Under the pieces are notes generated by a model, which saw only the letters and a program-made list of their open reading frames with translations, had not been told where the DNA came from and ran no database searches. From Phoebastria nigripes (taxonomy: Eukaryota > Chordata > Aves > Procellariiformes > Diomedeidae), in contig JAYKAV010000112.1 of NCBI GenBank assembly GCA_035582835.1, forward strand, positions 2,611,304 through 2,675,303: 64,000 nt of DNA, in the 5' to 3' direction. The position numbers and the translations under genes are program-made. Positions 60,318 through 64,000 of the stretch are shown piece after piece (the first letter of the stretch is position 1; every line of letters starts with the position of its first letter).

Positions 60318-63300
60318 AACAGGAGGCATCCCCACCCCAGAAGTCAGTGGCCTCTGAAGCCAGATACTGCAGCTGCCTAGTTATGCCTGGCAATTATCAT
60401 CAGTAGCTGGAAATATCCTCTCCCAGAAAAACAAGCAAACCTACACTCTGCAAGGAAAAAAAACCACTGCGGAAATCAGTTTGAAAGGATGTCTTTTAAT
60501 AAAAGCATTGTAGGCTACAATAAAATACCTAGAGGCTTCATTAGAAGGTCCCAGACACATGTTTTTCAACTAGTTACTGTAAGGGAATGTGGAGAGCACT
60601 AGCAATTATGCTGCTGGAGAACCAAAAGCAACTTTCTGTAGCTTGGATGCTAACTTTGAATTGCAGAAACACAGGCAGCCACACCAAGAAGAAAGAAAGC
60701 ATTTGATTTTATCTTTATTGTACACATCCTGTTTTGACAGATTTCAAGACTGTTTGGGGAAAAGATTGATTTGATCTACCTGGATTCTCTGCCTCCATGT
60801 AGGTGTCATTTATTTTTGCACTGACAAACATTTTTTGTCCATTTCTGCCTCTTGCTGTGATCCTGATGTGTAGTGCGTGCACTACACNCTGAGTTTGAGC
60901 TTATGCCATTCTAGGCTAAAGAAAATAAGGAGCAGGTGGAGTTGCTGAGGGGGCTACTAAAGATGACTGAGGGAGTACAAGGGCATAAAGATGGTAATTT
61001 CTTCATAATGAAAGTTTTCAAGTTTGATTTGTGGACACTTAACTGTTTTCAGGTGGGAGGTTTCAGAGTCTTGTAAATTGAATGTAAGCGTACTGACAGT
61101 AGGCTGGCTTAGTCTGCTTTGAGAGATCCTCTAAGAAGCAGTTTGCAGGTTCACAGAGATACCTTGAGCACAGATGGAAAACTTCTGCTTTACAATACGG
61201 CTTCATTACGTCTAAGTGGGACAACCTAGGACCGATGGGCACATGCACTAAGTCCAGCTCAAGTTGCCACATGCCCAATTGCAAGACAGCTGGGTTAGCT
61301 GCAAGACTGGAAGTTGAGTGTTGCTGGCTTTCCCTGACAGCCTTGCATGCTGCATAGGTTGAAACATAATTTGACTCAAGGGAGGATCTTTTGTGCGTAG
61401 ATAGGATGGAGTTTGGGTCAGATTCACTACTAAAATGAAACCTTGGCGCTTGGCAAGGACTACTTTTTAAGGCTGATACTGTCATTACCTACTCTTCTGT
61501 TTCACATTTTCTTTTACCAGAAACCTACTGAGAGGTTGGGGTGAAACTTTTCTAGGTCTCTTTGACACCAGTGATTGTGGTTTCATGTAGCCTGTGTTTC
61601 TCTTCTGGTGATGGATGGCAATCCAATTTCTATGTCACTTCTTCAGTGAAGCTGAGAAAATTATGCGTTCAGTAAAATTCATTCCCCAAGTAGTGCAGTT
61701 GAAGGGATCATGACCCTAAATTTATTCATTAGCTTAAATTGTCAACAATTTTCTGTAGCAATTGATTCCTTGACCTGCAAGTGGTCAGGAACTGTCAACA
61801 TGTGCAATGTGAGGTTAACACTTACTGAATTACAGTAGTTATACTTCCAGAGGGTTTCTTCTTTCTCCTGTGCAGAAGGTGTCCACTGGTTTGAGAGAGA
61901 CTTCCTATGGCTTACCATCGACTTCAGATGTAACAAGATCATTCTGCCTCAAAATGGGAAAACCAGTGGAACCAAGAGTGTTCTCAAAACAGAAAGATTA
62001 TTTTCAAGTCTAAGTCACTGATGAATGACCTTTAGTTCATAACAAACCATCACAACGGGAACTGTGAGTCTGAAATCTAAATTCAAGATGGTGACTTAAA
62101 ATAGAAAGCAATCTTGTGCTACTGAAACATGAATTCACTAGGACCTTGCATGTAAGGGTGTCAGCAGGTGAACAGCTTATGACACTATCCCAAAATTTTT
62201 CAAGACATTTGGTAATGATGATGTTATTTAGACAGGAGAGCTGCTGGACAAAAATTCCTTTGTTTTGAAATTGATACATCCTCTTCTTTCCAATCTCACC
62301 TTTATGTCCACGTCAGAGAAGTGAAAACCAGACTGTGTGAGTGTCAGAAGCCACAAGAAGACCAATGGACCCGTATGTGGTCTCTTTTAGAAGGCCTTCC
62401 AAATACAGAGCAATACATCCAGACATTTTTCTCAAGTCTAAGTTAGTTTTGGCCTGGTTAATTTTATTGGTACCATCCAGCTGGTTTCCACAGCTTGCTG
62501 GGAAGCTGTGTTCGTCCTCTTCTAGCCATCCTCTGAAATTTCTCTGCTCTCTGAAGTGCAACGCTGATGTAGAAAGGGCATGAATACAAACGTGGGTGCT
62601 TTTTCTGCAGCTCGAGTTGGTTGTTCCTCAGGCTATGGAACCATTTCGTATATGGCAATAATAGGCTGTAAACATTACATGTACTCTGACAGCTGTAAAA
62701 CCACATTTCAGAGATACAAAATTTTCGTAATTCATGTATCTTTTCCCTCCTCCTACATACACACGTTTTGCCTTTTGGTGGCAAAACAGGGCCTGCAGTC
62801 TATTAAAAGCATTGCTCACTAATGCTCCATGGCAGGATAGCATATGACACATATTCAGTAAGTACACACATATCCGCTCCCCTGGCATAGAGCAAATCAG
62901 GATTCTCAGGCAGGGATGAGGTTAAATTACTCTAATGGCAAAGGGGAAAACATCTAAAAGAGAACTAATCTAAAGTGATAGTTTGTCTCTTGCACAGTGA
63001 GAGGGATATTTAATTGCTGCACACATAACTGCATGCTTTTCTGATCCAATAAAAGGAATAACTTCCTTCTGACCAGAAAAACTCAGAAGCCTTTCCCCAG
63101 GAAAGGCTCCCACTGAAGCAGACAGTTGCAGTGGGAATATTTGGCCCTCGCTGCATGAGGCAAATAACACATCTAATTCTCTAAGCAAGGAAAGCGCACA
63201 TGAAGCAAGCCTCTCCCCCAAGACTTAGTTGTTCTCTTAGATTTCTAGAAATGTTGATGCTTCAGCATCATGTCATAGTAGGGCATAAAGCTATTCAGAT

Positions 63301-63906
63301 TTCTGAGCAGTGTTCATGCTTAATGTTGGAAATAAATAGGAGAGCATTATAAAACACCCACATCATTGCTAATGGCTCCTCTGTACTTTTAAAGAAAGCA
63401 TCATTGTTTCAGTTCTTACTATATTGTTAGTGTATTGATAGACAATGAGAGAATATGCATCATCTCTAAAAATAAAAGTGCTTTGCACATAACATCTCCT
63501 TGCACAAAACATTTTTGATTTATGGATCAAACGGATCGAGTTACTCATATCCCTGCCTTGAGGGCAGTGTTTGTTTAAGGACGTTGCTTGGGTAAAATGT
63601 TATGATGCAACCTAGTGCAAAGGTAAATATGTAGGACTACATGGTTCTCTTCAAATTAAGGTTTTTGAACAAGTAAATANGTAGTTGATCTCACACAGTC
63701 TCACTATGCTCTCCTATGGATGTAAGAAACAAACCCTTATAAAAAAATAAGTTTCCACAGTTAGAGCCATGAAAAGAATACACAGAAAAAGGAATGAGCT
63801 TTCTTGATTCTACATAACAAGAAAGGAGCAGCTGAAGACTGCCGGGGTAAGACTGATAACTGGAGAACAGTTACCTTAGCTGATCTTTATGAATCAATGA
63901 GAGGCA

Positions 63907-63927
63907 CCACACACACACACACACACA
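63907..63927. repeat. (CA)n dinucleotide microsatellite
   Basis: About ten CA units in perfect array near the right end of the window. It is a typical polymorphic vertebrate microsatellite. Confidence 0.95.
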
Positions 63928-64000
63928 GAGTTCAACATGTAGAAGTATATCTGCCACAAATATCAGTGAAACACTGAGTTTAATGTATTTCTTAAGCACG

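Larger units (their letters stand above)
47994..64000. other. Unique AT-rich non-coding DNA, no recognised gene
   Basis: Sixteen kilobases with no recognisable gene, RNA or clear mobile element. Frames such as 50,949-51,356 (+), 52,507-52,839 (-), 57,024-57,413 (+), 61,063-61,485 (-) and 62,464-62,784 (-) are not protein-like. Minor structures are listed separately: a 12-bp tandem at 51.35 kb, a 14-bp duplication at 58.25 kb, a perfect palindrome at 60.29 kb and (CA)n at 63.9 kb. AT-rich stretches near 51,600-51,750, 53,090-53,230 and 53,770-53,880 have an enhancer-like look. Ambiguous bases are at 49,684, 51,535, 54,672, 60,231, 60,888 and 63,680. Confidence 0.45.

Noticed and set aside
1..64000. 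CRISPR arrays, operons, phage or bacterial genes, tRNA and rRNA genes
   Set aside because: No direct-repeat/spacer series, ribosome-binding-site-led gene clusters, cloverleaf structures or rRNA blocks were seen. The repeats and composition are those of a bird nuclear genome.

Overview
This window looks like a piece of a bird nuclear genome, probably Neoaves. It is AT-rich and interrupted by chicken-repeat-1 (CR1) LINE copies of several ages. It also holds a solo LTR of a class common in avian genomes, simple-sequence tracts, and long stretches with no recognisable coding potential. No bacterial, viral or organellar gene organisation is present. I found no host gene with recognisable protein homology, so the window is best read as intergenic or deep-intronic DNA.

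Layout. 1-8.4 kb: AT-rich unique DNA with no gene. 8.44-12.99 kb: one nearly full-length CR1 retrotransposon on the + strand. It has a GC-rich 5' leader, ORF1 (coiled coil plus SGNH-type esterase), ORF2 (AP-type endonuclease plus reverse transcriptase), a short 3' UTR and three copies of the 8-bp terminal repeat. Most avian CR1 copies are severely 5'-truncated, so the length is notable. Both ORFs are dead. ORF1 has a stop just before the C-terminal Asp/His catalytic block. ORF2 has three frameshifts and five in-frame stops, all TGA, and a changed reverse-transcriptase catalytic aspartate. 14.37-15.46 kb: an 1,100-bp solo LTR of an endogenous retrovirus, bounded by a perfect 5-bp target-site duplication. 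15.5-64 kb: mostly unique non-coding DNA with four more CR1 pieces (18.49-19.16 kb +, 24.89-25.03 kb -, 29.21-29.88 kb -, 47.49-47.99 kb +). There are also large purine or pyrimidine microsatellites (17.1 kb, 35.5 kb), a (CA)n tract (63.9 kb), and weaker candidates for very old repeats.

How the parts relate. The CR1 copies form a rough time series. The 4.5-kb copy still shows every domain. The 18.5-kb and 24.9-kb pieces are degraded. The 29.2-kb and 47.5-kb pieces resemble the deep, reptile-like CR1 lineages and are barely above noise. The LTR, with its undamaged target-site duplication, is probably among the younger insertions.

The best leads outside known repeats are a 159-bp candidate exon at 20,616-20,774 (strong splice sites, one open frame, symmetric phase), two unexplained 180-codon ORFs in the GC-richer 40.8-44.3 kb zone, and several homeodomain-site-rich AT segments that look like conserved non-coding elements. 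None can be settled from the sequence alone. I did not find a convincing new biological system here.
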